Below, piece by piece: positions 1 through 5,658 of a stretch of 5,658 bases of DNA. The stretch spans positions 551 through 6,208 of the forward strand of contig DARQ01000101.1 in assembly GCA_002503395.1 (NCBI GenBank). The letters run 5' to 3'. A program made the translations under genes and the position numbers. The notes under the pieces are model-generated. The model searched no databases, was not told where the DNA came from, and worked only from the letters and a program-made list of their open reading frames with translations. The stretch comes from Euryarchaeota archaeon UBA60. GTDB lineage: Archaea; Thermoplasmatota; Poseidoniia; Poseidoniales; Poseidoniaceae. The stretch's first letter is position 1; each line of letters starts with the position of its first letter.

Positions 1-1
1 C

Positions 2-163
2 GACCGTCGCGGTGGAAAGACCGACCGCAGGTCAAAACCGAGTAATGATGACAATATCCGCCGTAGTGGCGGCGATAGTCGGGTTCGCGGCAAAGGTTCG
101 GCTCGGCATTTCCGTAACCTGCCGCCCTCAGACCCTTTCAAAAAGAAGAAGCGTGACGATTGA
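2..163 (+). CDS. C-terminal end of an unidentified protein with a basic RG/K-rich tail (partial)
   Basis: The reading frame is open from the left edge and ends at TGA (161-163), giving 53 residues of C-terminus. The visible part is low in complexity and very basic: it is rich in Arg, Gly, Lys, Ser and Asp, with an RRSGGDSRVRGKG stretch and a final DPFKKKKRDD. No folded domain is visible. Such tails occur on RNA-binding proteins, for example the C-termini of DEAD-box helicases, but the family-defining part is outside the window, so no function is assigned. That it is a real gene is supported by its end: the stop codon abuts a good Shine-Dalgarno site and the next gene starts nine bases later, a typical operon junction. 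The alternative frame that opens at base 12 overlaps the next gene heavily and is less likely. Confidence 0.6.
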   Translation, partial: DRRGGKTDRRSKPSNDDNIRRSGGDSRVRGKGSARHFRNLPPSDPFKKKKRDD

Positions 164-167
164 GGTG
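162..167 (+). promoter_or_regulatory. Shine-Dalgarno site GAGGTG for the TPR membrane protein
   Basis: GAGGTG matches the archaeal anti-Shine-Dalgarno complement GGAGGTG at six positions and sits five bases before the TTG at 173. It overlaps the TGA stop of the upstream gene, so translation of the two genes is probably coupled. It decides the start, because TTG 173 is the only start codon in this frame between the upstream in-frame stop (161-163) and an ATG about 100 codons downstream. Confidence 0.7.
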
Positions 168-172
168 TCATC

Positions 173-1255
173 TTGGCAAGCAAAACCGACGAGCGTGCTG
201 AAGAGCACTATCTCGATGCCATCGAGGCGCAGGAAAATGATGACCGTGAAGGTGCCCTTTCCAGCGCTCGGCAGGTGGTCAAACTAAATCCTGAACATGC
301 TGAGGCATGGTGGCTGATTTCAACTCTTGAATTACCACTGAAGAAGCAACCGAACCTGATTCAAGCCTCACGAAGTCTTGCCGCATGTCGTAAGGTCATC
401 GAAATCGAGCATGAGCACGGGCCTGCCTGGGTGCGCGGTGGCCAGATTCTCGCCGATGAACTCGGAATGTACGAGGAGGCATTGAGTTGGTGGCAGCAGC
501 GACGTGAAATCGATGCTCTTGAAGCGGTGCCGATTATCGAGCAATCAGCAATCCTGGCCGATATCGGTATGTATCGTGAGGCTTCTACCCACCTGAACAT
601 GGTGGTAGAGCACGACCTCGAAATCTCGCCGAAGCAATTCACCAAGGTGGCGCGATTGTCCGGTCTACTGCAAAAGGCCGCCGATGAGGAACCGTCCTCT
701 TATTTTCGCCCGTGGGAATCCAGGCATCCCGGTTGGGAGGGAATCAGACGACGAAAGAACAAGGGGCCAATGAGTGAATCACTGATTTTCCTGCTCTTCG
801 TCACCCCTTTCCTAGTCATAGAGGTATGGCTTTCACGAGGACTTGCCGGAGCTGGTTTCATGGCTTTCTGTTTCACTTCAATGGTACTGTTAGCAACTGT
901 TGGACTGGGCATCAAGTTCACTCGGAATATCTTCCACAAAGTGAATCGCCCGGCATTCGACCTACTGCGCGCCCAAGATATCGAGACTTCATCCGGTCAT
1001 TCGGTGATTCCAGAAGAAATCAGGACCTCGAAACTCTACATGTCGATTCTCCAACGCCGCCCACTCGCTTACCAAGAGCGCACTCTGGCCATCGTCGAGG
1101 GAGGAAGTGCCCTGCCCAAGGGTTGGAAGCCGAGCATCCCTGACTTGGAGGTCGAATGGGATGAAGATGACTATGATGATGCAGATGACGATGACGTGAA
1201 ATCAAATGCTGGTTTCACAGTCCTAGGCCTCGATGAAGTGGATGAAGAGGAATAA
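173..1255 (+). CDS. TPR-like membrane-anchored protein with acidic C-terminal tail
   Basis: This 360-residue protein starts at TTG, supported by the GAGGTG site five bases upstream. Residues 9-150 look like about four TPR-type helical hairpins of 33-40 residues: 9-42, ending in the TPR-like VVKLNPEHAEAW; 43-82; 83-117, with LGMYEEALSWW; and 118-150, with IGMYREASTHL. Residues 202-221 and 224-247 are two hydrophobic segments joined by a very short loop. Basic residues flank both outer ends (RRRKNK before, KFTRNIFHK after), so the hairpin should place both termini in the cytoplasm. A linker of about 75 residues follows, then an acidic tail (324-360) with an Asp run at 330-341 and a final DEVDEEE. 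TPR domains bind proteins, so a membrane-tethered scaffold is the likely role, but the partner is unknown. The gene is the second of a plus-strand pair and may be co-transcribed with the upstream gene encoding the basic tail. I do not recognise a named family. That it is a real gene is near certain; the TPR call is moderately sure. Confidence 0.82.
   Translation: MASKTDERAEEHYLDAIEAQENDDREGALSSARQVVKLNPEHAEAWWLISTLELPLKKQPNLIQASRSLAACRKVIEIEHEHGPAWVRGGQILADELGMYEEALSWWQQRREIDALEAVPIIEQSAILADIGMYREASTHLNMVVEHDLEISPKQFTKVARLSGLLQKAADEEPSSYFRPWESRHPGWEGIRRRKNKGPMSESLIFLLFVTPFLVIEVWLSRGLAGAGFMAFCFTSMVLLATVGLGIKFTRNIFHKVNRPAFDLLRAQDIETSSGHSVIPEEIRTSKLYMSILQRRPLAYQERTLAIVEGGSALPKGWKPSIPDLEVEWDEDDYDDADDDDVKSNAGFTVLGLDEVDEEE
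1160..1197 (+). repeat. GAT/GAC-rich low-complexity tract coding for Asp/Glu run
   Basis: An imperfect run of GAT, GAC and GAA codons encodes residues 330-342 of the TPR membrane protein, almost all Asp or Glu. It is a coding microsatellite-like tract and could vary in length between strains. I see no sign that it disrupts the frame here. Confidence 0.6.
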
Positions 1256-1308
1256 TCTTCCATCGTACTCACAAACCACAGGATACAGACCTCTATAGGG
1301 GCACTCAA
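1256..1308. other. Convergent intergenic junction, no clear terminator
   Basis: These 53 bases separate the end of the plus-strand pair (TAA 1253-1255) from the end of the minus-strand genes (TAA, complement of 1309-1311). Transcription from both sides should end here. There is no long T-run on either strand of the kind archaeal terminators often show. The only symmetry I see is an imperfect 12-base palindrome, CCTCTATAGGGG at 1290-1301, too short to call a terminator. Confidence 0.5.
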
Positions 1309-1566
1309 TTAACGCAGAAATTCTTCAGGTTCTGCTTGATGTGAGGCATATTCTCTTTTGAAAACAAATTCTTGGCCGAACCAACTCTCTGCATCATGGA
1401 TATGAGAAATCAGTTCCCAACTCTTTTTTCCTAAATCATATAGAGCGTATTCAACTGAAATATATTCGAAAATATTCGGAATCGCGCTGCCGTCGAATTT
1501 TTTGAAGACCCATTCCTTATCATCATCGGGAGAGAGCGTTAACCAACCATATTCCCAGTGCGTCAT
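1309..1566 (-). CDS. Small aromatic-rich DUF4177-like protein
   Basis: This 85-residue protein runs from the ATG at 1566 to a TAA at the left. Three blocks resemble the DUF4177 pattern: an N-terminal strand HWEYGWL (3-9); a helix leading into a Gly/Trp-Glu-Leu turn, ALYDLGKKSWELISHI (41-56), comparable to the family's LNELGxxGWELVSV; and a closing strand EFVFKRE (66-72), comparable to its FKR end. It has five Trp and many Tyr/Phe, is acidic overall, and has no signal peptide, membrane segment or Cys. DUF4177 proteins are small and of unknown function, so none is assigned. The gene lies 87 bases downstream of ahcY on the same strand. By hand count 1321-1560 is about 40% GC, lower than ahcY, which may mean recent acquisition or weak codon selection. 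No Shine-Dalgarno site precedes the ATG. The small size leaves some doubt, but the family-like pattern argues against a chance frame. Confidence 0.65.
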   Translation of the reverse strand: MTHWEYGWLTLSPDDDKEWVFKKFDGSAIPNIFEYISVEYALYDLGKKSWELISHIHDAESWFGQEFVFKREYASHQAEPEEFLR

Positions 1567-1596
1567 GAATTGGCGTGAACGTGAATCTATTCAACC

Positions 1597-1604
1597 ATAT
1601 CTAA
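1597..1604 (-). promoter_or_regulatory. Possible TATA box for the small DUF4177-like gene
   Basis: The minus strand reads TTAGATAT here, an AT-rich box about 31-38 bases before the ATG at 1566. With usual archaeal spacing (TATA centre about 26 bases before the transcription start), the message would start only some 8 bases before the ATG. That fits the absence of a Shine-Dalgarno site. It is a weak match in an AT-rich area and is inferred from spacing only. Confidence 0.2.
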
Positions 1605-1653
1605 GTAGAATTCCGACAGAGACCACCCAGCGTTCACCCTGTGTTATTACGCA

Positions 1654-2937
1654 CTATGTTCCAGCGGAATAGTCTTCGTGGTAGGCTATCTGCTCAGCGG
1701 TCAGGGTATCGATATCGATTCCTTCTCCGGATAATTTGAGCGTACCCAGTTCTATATCCTGCTGTTTGGTGATATCGTGAACAATAGGTGCCATATTGCC
1801 ACCTTCGGCGGCAAGCCGACAAAGGGCGAGAAATTGGTTGGCAAAAGACATGTCCATCACTTCGGAGGGATGGCCTTCAGCCGCGGCGAGATTTACCAGC
1901 CTCCCTCGGGCTAGCAGGAATACTCGATTTCCATTCGCCAAGGTGAATTCTTCATTATCGGTACGAATCGTCCTTACCGATGTTGCCAGTTCTTCGAGGT
2001 CAGCGATATTGATCTCGCAATCATAATGACCGGTATTGCAGATGATTGCGCCATCTTTCATCACCTCAAAGTGACGCTGAACAAGAACATCTACCATACC
2101 TGTAGCGGTACAGAAGATATCACCGACCTTTGCGGCCTCATCCATAGGCATGACCGCAAAACCATCCATATGCGCTTTGAGAGCGGCCAATGGGTCGACC
2201 TCGCAGATGACGACTATAGCGCCCATCCCCCGGGCTCGATTCGCTAGTCCCCGACCACAATGACCGTAACCACCGACGACGAATGTTTTGCCGGCGTAGA
2301 GAACTGAAGTTGCCCTTAGAATCCCATCGAGGGTCGATTGGCCGGTACCGTGGACATTGTCGAAGTCCCATTTGGTCGTCGCATCGTTGACCGCGATTAC
2401 CGGATAGAGCAATTCACCGGCCTCGCCCATCGCTCGTAGTCGATGCACTCCGGTGGTGGTTTCCTCAGTTCCACCTATTATCCCTGCGGCACTTTCACGG
2501 CGTTCAGTGTGAACACGATAGATGAGGTCGGCGCCATCATCAAGGGTCAAGGTTGGGGCGAAGTCGATGGTTTGGTCGATGCAGTGATAGAAATCCTCAG
2601 TCGATTGGCCGTGCCAGGCATATACAGCATAACCCTCGCGGGCCAGCCACGCAGCAACATCATTCTGAGTTGAAAGGGGGTTACATCCCGACCAACTGAT
2701 CTCGGCTCCAGCCGATACCAAGGTCTCAATCAGAACCGCAGTTTCTTTGGTCACGTGGAGACAACCGGCAACCCTCATACCAGTGAGAGGTTTGGTTTGC
2801 AATGCTTGCTGGCGTAACTTTGCCAGAACAGGCATCCTTGAGCGCGCCCAATCGACTCGCAGAGCACCTTCGTCAGCAAGTTCAATGTCGGCTACCTTGA
2901 AGTTCTCGCCCTCATCCATGGAACTGGGCGGTTGCAT
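1654..2937 (-). CDS. ahcY: Adenosylhomocysteinase (S-adenosylhomocysteine hydrolase)
   Basis: This cytoplasmic NAD-dependent enzyme reversibly splits S-adenosylhomocysteine into adenosine and homocysteine, removing the product inhibitor of methyltransferases. The 427-residue length fits the short archaeal form. Substrate and catalytic positions of the human enzyme are matched with a steady offset: H61, T63 and E65 (in CLHVTKET); C85-N86 (SGCNPLSTQND); D134 (DDGADL); E159 and T160-T162 (EETTTG); N184, K189, D193 and N194 (VNDATTKWDFDN); H304 (NTGHYD); and H356 (EGHPSEVM). The Rossmann NAD site is GGYGHCGRG at 222-230, with E246 (CEVDP) placed to bind the NAD ribose. The C-terminus ends in HEDYSAGT and lacks the K-x-x-x-Y-R-Y end of eukaryotic enzymes. 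Some archaeal relatives prefer S-inosylhomocysteine, so exact substrate preference is not proven. Two starts are possible, ATG 2937 and ATG 2919 (M7); neither has a clear Shine-Dalgarno site. The gene lies 21 bases downstream of the large surface-protein gene on the same strand. Confidence 0.97.
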   Translation of the reverse strand: MQPPSSMDEGENFKVADIELADEGALRVDWARSRMPVLAKLRQQALQTKPLTGMRVAGCLHVTKETAVLIETLVSAGAEISWSGCNPLSTQNDVAAWLAREGYAVYAWHGQSTEDFYHCIDQTIDFAPTLTLDDGADLIYRVHTERRESAAGIIGGTEETTTGVHRLRAMGEAGELLYPVIAVNDATTKWDFDNVHGTGQSTLDGILRATSVLYAGKTFVVGGYGHCGRGLANRARGMGAIVVICEVDPLAALKAHMDGFAVMPMDEAAKVGDIFCTATGMVDVLVQRHFEVMKDGAIICNTGHYDCEINIADLEELATSVRTIRTDNEEFTLANGNRVFLLARGRLVNLAAAEGHPSEVMDMSFANQFLALCRLAAEGGNMAPIVHDITKQQDIELGTLKLSGEGIDIDTLTAEQIAYHEDYSAGT

Positions 2938-2947
2938 CTAGTTCTTC

Positions 2948-2955
2948 AATAAATT
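2948..2955 (-). promoter_or_regulatory. Possible TATA box for ahcY
   Basis: The minus strand reads AATTTATT in the 21-base gap before ahcY. Usual archaeal spacing would put the transcription start near 2926. That is inside the reading frame from ATG 2937 but just ahead of ATG 2919, so the box, if real, favours the second start with a very short leader. The motif is common by chance and the evidence is positional only. Confidence 0.25.
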
Positions 2956-2958
2956 GTT

Positions 2959-5658
2959 TCATTGATATCCCGGTTGTTGGGCAGCGGCTTGCTGTTGGAA
3001 ATGCGCAGCATATTGCTGTGCATAGGCCCGCGCCGTCTCCTCTGGATAACCTTGAGCAATCAACTGCTGAACATAGGCTTCCATCGGGTCAACCGCTGGA
3101 ATACCCGCATATCCCTTGGTGACCGAACCGAATCCGGATTCATCTTCATCATCGTCGCCTCGGCGTAGCACTAGGACTGTCAGTAGTATGACGATGAGTA
3201 GGATTACTCCACCGGCACCTAACATCAGAATGGTGTTCTCCGAACCGGGATTATTGGTAGGGCCGCCACTGGCCTTCGGTTCACTCCATTCCCCGGTATC
3301 AGTATTGTATTCCCACTCTCCGCTCCATTTGCACTCACCATCGGTATTTAGCAGCCATTCACCGCCGGATGTGATCGCTTCAACAGGTGCGTTAACGCCT
3401 TTACAGGCAGGAAGATTCAACTCGAGATACTTGTAAATCACCCACCTCTCGCCTTCGATAATCTTGACATATACCGTCACTTTCTCAGCCTTGTTGGTAT
3501 ACAGGTCTGAGATGTTCAGAGAAAGTTCAAACGTATCTGAATTGCCCAAGTTGAGTGCTTGGTTCCATTTTCCATCAGCGCGTAGCGATGATACGAAGTC
3601 GCCATCGTCTTGATCGAGGTCTTCAAGCGATAGGGCGACGATAATTTCCAGATTATCATTCTCCACTCCGGACTCAACCTGTCCACTGACGTTGAACCAG
3701 TCACCGGTCACCGCTCCGGTATTGTTGTATGTCTGGTCGAGAGTGACCTTCGGCTCACTATCGCCATGCCCTGACTCAACGACCACGAAGTAAATCTTGT
3801 ACACGTCAGAAGCTCTAGTGGCTTGGTCGATGACCTGCAATTCGATTCGAATCTGCTGCTCGAAGCCATGATCACCAACTGTGACGTTGCGGAATGTGTA
3901 CGAGAATTCACCATCGGTATATCCGAATTTAGAGAAAACGTGGTCATCTCCTTCATCTCCATCGAATGGCCAGTCATAAATCACAGTCCAGATGTAGGTC
4001 TTGATTCCGTGCCCGTCAAGAGCATCAGGGTCATAACTTGCACTGGCATTGAAATTGACAATGGTCTGGTCGCCGGCATCCTCATCCAATTCTATCTGCC
4101 ATAATTCCCAAGCATCGCTGCCCGGCTTGTTTTCTCGGAAGGTCACATAGTCAGAATTCCCAGTTTCTTCGACCACAGAATAGTTGGCGAATGGCTTGAA
4201 CTCATCGGCGCTGGCATCATCGGTAACCAGCGTCAATGATGCTATTCTGGCATGCCCCGCGTCATCGTGCAGGAATAACTTGAGCCCCCAGGTCTCGCCC
4301 TGTCCACAATCGTCTACAATGCCATCTCCGTCATTTGCTGAAGGAACGCAGAAGTCAGCACTCGGGCTTTCATCAGCGCTGTGGAATGTGCCATAGACGT
4401 TATCACTCGCATCCCATCCTGAAGGGCCAGTCAATTCCCAGTCGGCGTTCAGTATGGCCGAAGTGGTGGTCGTGTATCCGAAATCCAGATGAGCATCGCT
4501 CTTCATCGCTCTGACATCGTAGGTTGTGGTATCGCTCGGCATAGTATCTGGCTTAACTCCATTGACTGTGATGTCGAAGCCCTTTGTCGCCTCATCAAAT
4601 CCAACTGGATACTTTGTGACTTGGAATTTCAGCATGTTGGCGAGTAGTGGAGTGGTGGAATTCCACGCATCACTCTTCGCCTCAACATCGATTGTCGAGA
4701 TGATGATTCCACCTTCTTGGGCGCCACATACCGAAAGAATGCTATCGTAGTCACTTCTGCTGCTCCCCATGATGCTCAAGAATTCACCACCGGAATCAAT
4801 CGTTCCTCCGCATAGATTTGGAATCTCTTGGCCTCCTTGTGGTATCGAATTCAATATTGCTGAGGCGAACGTATCACCGGTTGTGAAACCCTGTAGATTG
4901 GAGCGCTCTACATCCTCAAGTATCGGGTGGTACGGGTCATTTATCTCGAGGTCCGCGTAGGCGATTTCTGTTTCAGAGGTAGTGCGGTCTTGGATGTCGA
5001 TATCGAATGGTAGTTCATCTTCGATTGCATTCTGATAGGGCCCAAGATGCATTTGAAGAGTACCCCCGGCGGTGGTATAAATCTGCAATGTTTGAGCATA
5101 AGCCCCCAACGTATCATAATAACCACACCCTTGCTGTGGTGCCGGGGGAGGGGGGCAATCTAGAGCAGTAGATTCCTTCTGCCAAGGAATTAGGACTTTT
5201 TCGTAATGGCTGTTCAACCAACCGCTGGTAAGGTAGGTCTCCCACTCGCCCGCAGGGAATTTGGTATATGACATACCTAGGCCTTCCAAGTCTCTCAATA
5301 CGTTGGAGTATCGGTTCTGTTCGTCCTCATCTGTTAGTATTGCAATGTCGATGGTGGTCTCAAACTTGGCGTAGAAGAAAAGAGGGTCACCTTTCGGAGT
5401 TCCATCGGATAATTCAGCATCGAAGGAAATGTTGTAGGTATGGCCATCAACCCAGCCATTGAATCCGCCGAAAGTGAGATCTACCCTCTCTTGTGGAAGA
5501 AGGTGCTTAGACTGACCGTTGAATGCCTGGGCTGAATGAACCTCGACACCGGTATCTATGTCAACGACATGATGGTTAAACAGATAATCGCCCTCTAGGA
5601 CACCATTTACCGCCAAGAATGAGAATTCATGCGTGAGCGAGTCATCCTTTGGCATGCT
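2959..5658 (-). CDS. Large secreted, membrane-anchored surface protein with GATase-like and PKD/Ig-like domains (N-terminus missing)
   Basis: The frame is open to the right edge; 899 codons are visible and the signal peptide must lie outside. Numbering here starts at the ATG at 5655. A beta-rich segment (about 1-100) is followed by a glutamine-amidotransferase-like alpha/beta fold (about 102-345): strand IDIAILTDE (102-110), strand KVLIPWQ (153-159), AGGTLQMHLGP (196-206) and a closing GGIIISTIDVEAKS (315-328) with LLANML (337-342). L204 sits where active amidotransferases have their Cys, so the fold is probably non-catalytic. Next come a beta segment with a calcium-loop-like NDGDGIVDDC (441-450), a PKD-like domain (about 530-627, SYDPDA at 540-545), an Ig-like domain (about 636-748) and a Trp-rich Cys pair region (751-790). 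One membrane helix (808-830) is followed by RR and an acidic stretch, giving N-out, C-in topology. The cytoplasmic tail ends in a short helical, Gln-rich module (857-889). Eight N-x-S/T sequons lie in the ectodomain. A role in binding or adhesion at the cell surface is likely; the ligand is unknown. Confidence 0.88.
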   Translation of the reverse strand, partial: SMPKDDSLTHEFSFLAVNGVLEGDYLFNHHVVDIDTGVEVHSAQAFNGQSKHLLPQERVDLTFGGFNGWVDGHTYNISFDAELSDGTPKGDPLFFYAKFETTIDIAILTDEDEQNRYSNVLRDLEGLGMSYTKFPAGEWETYLTSGWLNSHYEKVLIPWQKESTALDCPPPPAPQQGCGYYDTLGAYAQTLQIYTTAGGTLQMHLGPYQNAIEDELPFDIDIQDRTTSETEIAYADLEINDPYHPILEDVERSNLQGFTTGDTFASAILNSIPQGGQEIPNLCGGTIDSGGEFLSIMGSSRSDYDSILSVCGAQEGGIIISTIDVEAKSDAWNSTTPLLANMLKFQVTKYPVGFDEATKGFDITVNGVKPDTMPSDTTTYDVRAMKSDAHLDFGYTTTTSAILNADWELTGPSGWDASDNVYGTFHSADESPSADFCVPSANDGDGIVDDCGQGETWGLKLFLHDDAGHARIASLTLVTDDASADEFKPFANYSVVEETGNSDYVTFRENKPGSDAWELWQIELDEDAGDQTIVNFNASASYDPDALDGHGIKTYIWTVIYDWPFDGDEGDDHVFSKFGYTDGEFSYTFRNVTVGDHGFEQQIRIELQVIDQATRASDVYKIYFVVVESGHGDSEPKVTLDQTYNNTGAVTGDWFNVSGQVESGVENDNLEIIVALSLEDLDQDDGDFVSSLRADGKWNQALNLGNSDTFELSLNISDLYTNKAEKVTVYVKIIEGERWVIYKYLELNLPACKGVNAPVEAITSGGEWLLNTDGECKWSGEWEYNTDTGEWSEPKASGGPTNNPGSENTILMLGAGGVILLIVILLTVLVLRRGDDDEDESGFGSVTKGYAGIPAVDPMEAYVQQLIAQGYPEETARAYAQQYAAHFQQQAAAQQPGYQ

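Noticed and set aside
12..287. A 91-codon plus-strand frame starting at base 12
   Set aside because: It overlaps both the C-terminal tail frame (2-163) and the first 115 bases of the TPR gene. It has no Shine-Dalgarno site and reads as out-of-frame sequence, rich in Arg, Ser and Thr without a domain.
826..1143. A 105-codon plus-strand frame inside the TPR membrane gene
   Set aside because: It lies fully within the better-supported 360-residue frame, has no ribosome binding site, and its Arg/Ser/Pro/His-rich product is typical of a shadow frame.
1290..1301. Imperfect palindrome CCTCTATAGGGG between the convergent genes
   Set aside because: Only 12 bases with two mismatched positions and no T-run after it on either strand; too weak to call a terminator or a protein-binding site.
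3110..3160. TCATC-type repeats in the plus strand
   Set aside because: They are the reverse complement of GAT/GAC codons for the acidic stretch RRGDDDEDE after the membrane helix, so coding composition explains them.
5145..5157. G/C-run in the plus strand (CCGGGGGAGGGGGG) as a possible structural or quadruplex signal
   Set aside because: It is explained by the coding of the Pro-rich loop CPPPPAP in the surface protein on the minus strand and has no second set of G-runs nearby.

Overview
The window looks like chromosomal DNA from an uncultured marine archaeon, most likely a Marine Group II-like euryarchaeon (Poseidoniales). This is inferred from four things: an archaeal-length S-adenosylhomocysteine hydrolase, a Shine-Dalgarno site (GAGGTG) in front of a TTG start, a large secreted Ig/PKD-type protein with one C-terminal membrane anchor, and the Gln/Tyr/Ala-rich cytoplasmic tail of that protein, which I associate with this group. 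No rRNA, tRNA or phylogenetic marker is present, so the assignment is moderate at best. Most of the window is of middle GC content. The exception is one AT-rich small gene, about 40% GC by hand count.

Left part, plus strand: bases 2-163 hold the last 53 codons of a gene that enters from the left, with an Arg/Gly/Lys-rich basic tail. Nine bases after its stop comes a 360-residue gene (173-1255), translationally linked through a Shine-Dalgarno site that overlaps the upstream stop. It encodes a cytoplasmic TPR-like helical domain, a two-helix membrane hairpin and a strongly acidic C-terminal tail.

Right part, minus strand: three genes read leftward and converge on the plus-strand pair at 1256-1308. 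First is a very large surface protein whose N-terminus lies beyond the right edge (2959-5658). Its ectodomain contains a glutamine-amidotransferase-like fold without the catalytic Cys, PKD/Ig-like beta domains, eight cysteines in four close pairs and a membrane anchor. Twenty-one bases downstream is ahcY (1654-2937), the enzyme that clears S-adenosylhomocysteine in the methyl cycle. After an 87-base gap comes a small aromatic-rich protein resembling DUF4177 (1309-1566).

The genes do not form an obvious pathway. ahcY is housekeeping, the surface protein probably works in binding or adhesion at the cell envelope, and the TPR protein is probably a membrane-bound scaffold. I see no CRISPR array, insertion sequence, attachment site or structural RNA gene. 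No stretch longer than 300 bases lacks a gene. I find no convincing new defence or mobile system. The most notable parts are the domain architecture of the surface protein and the start-site question at ahcY.
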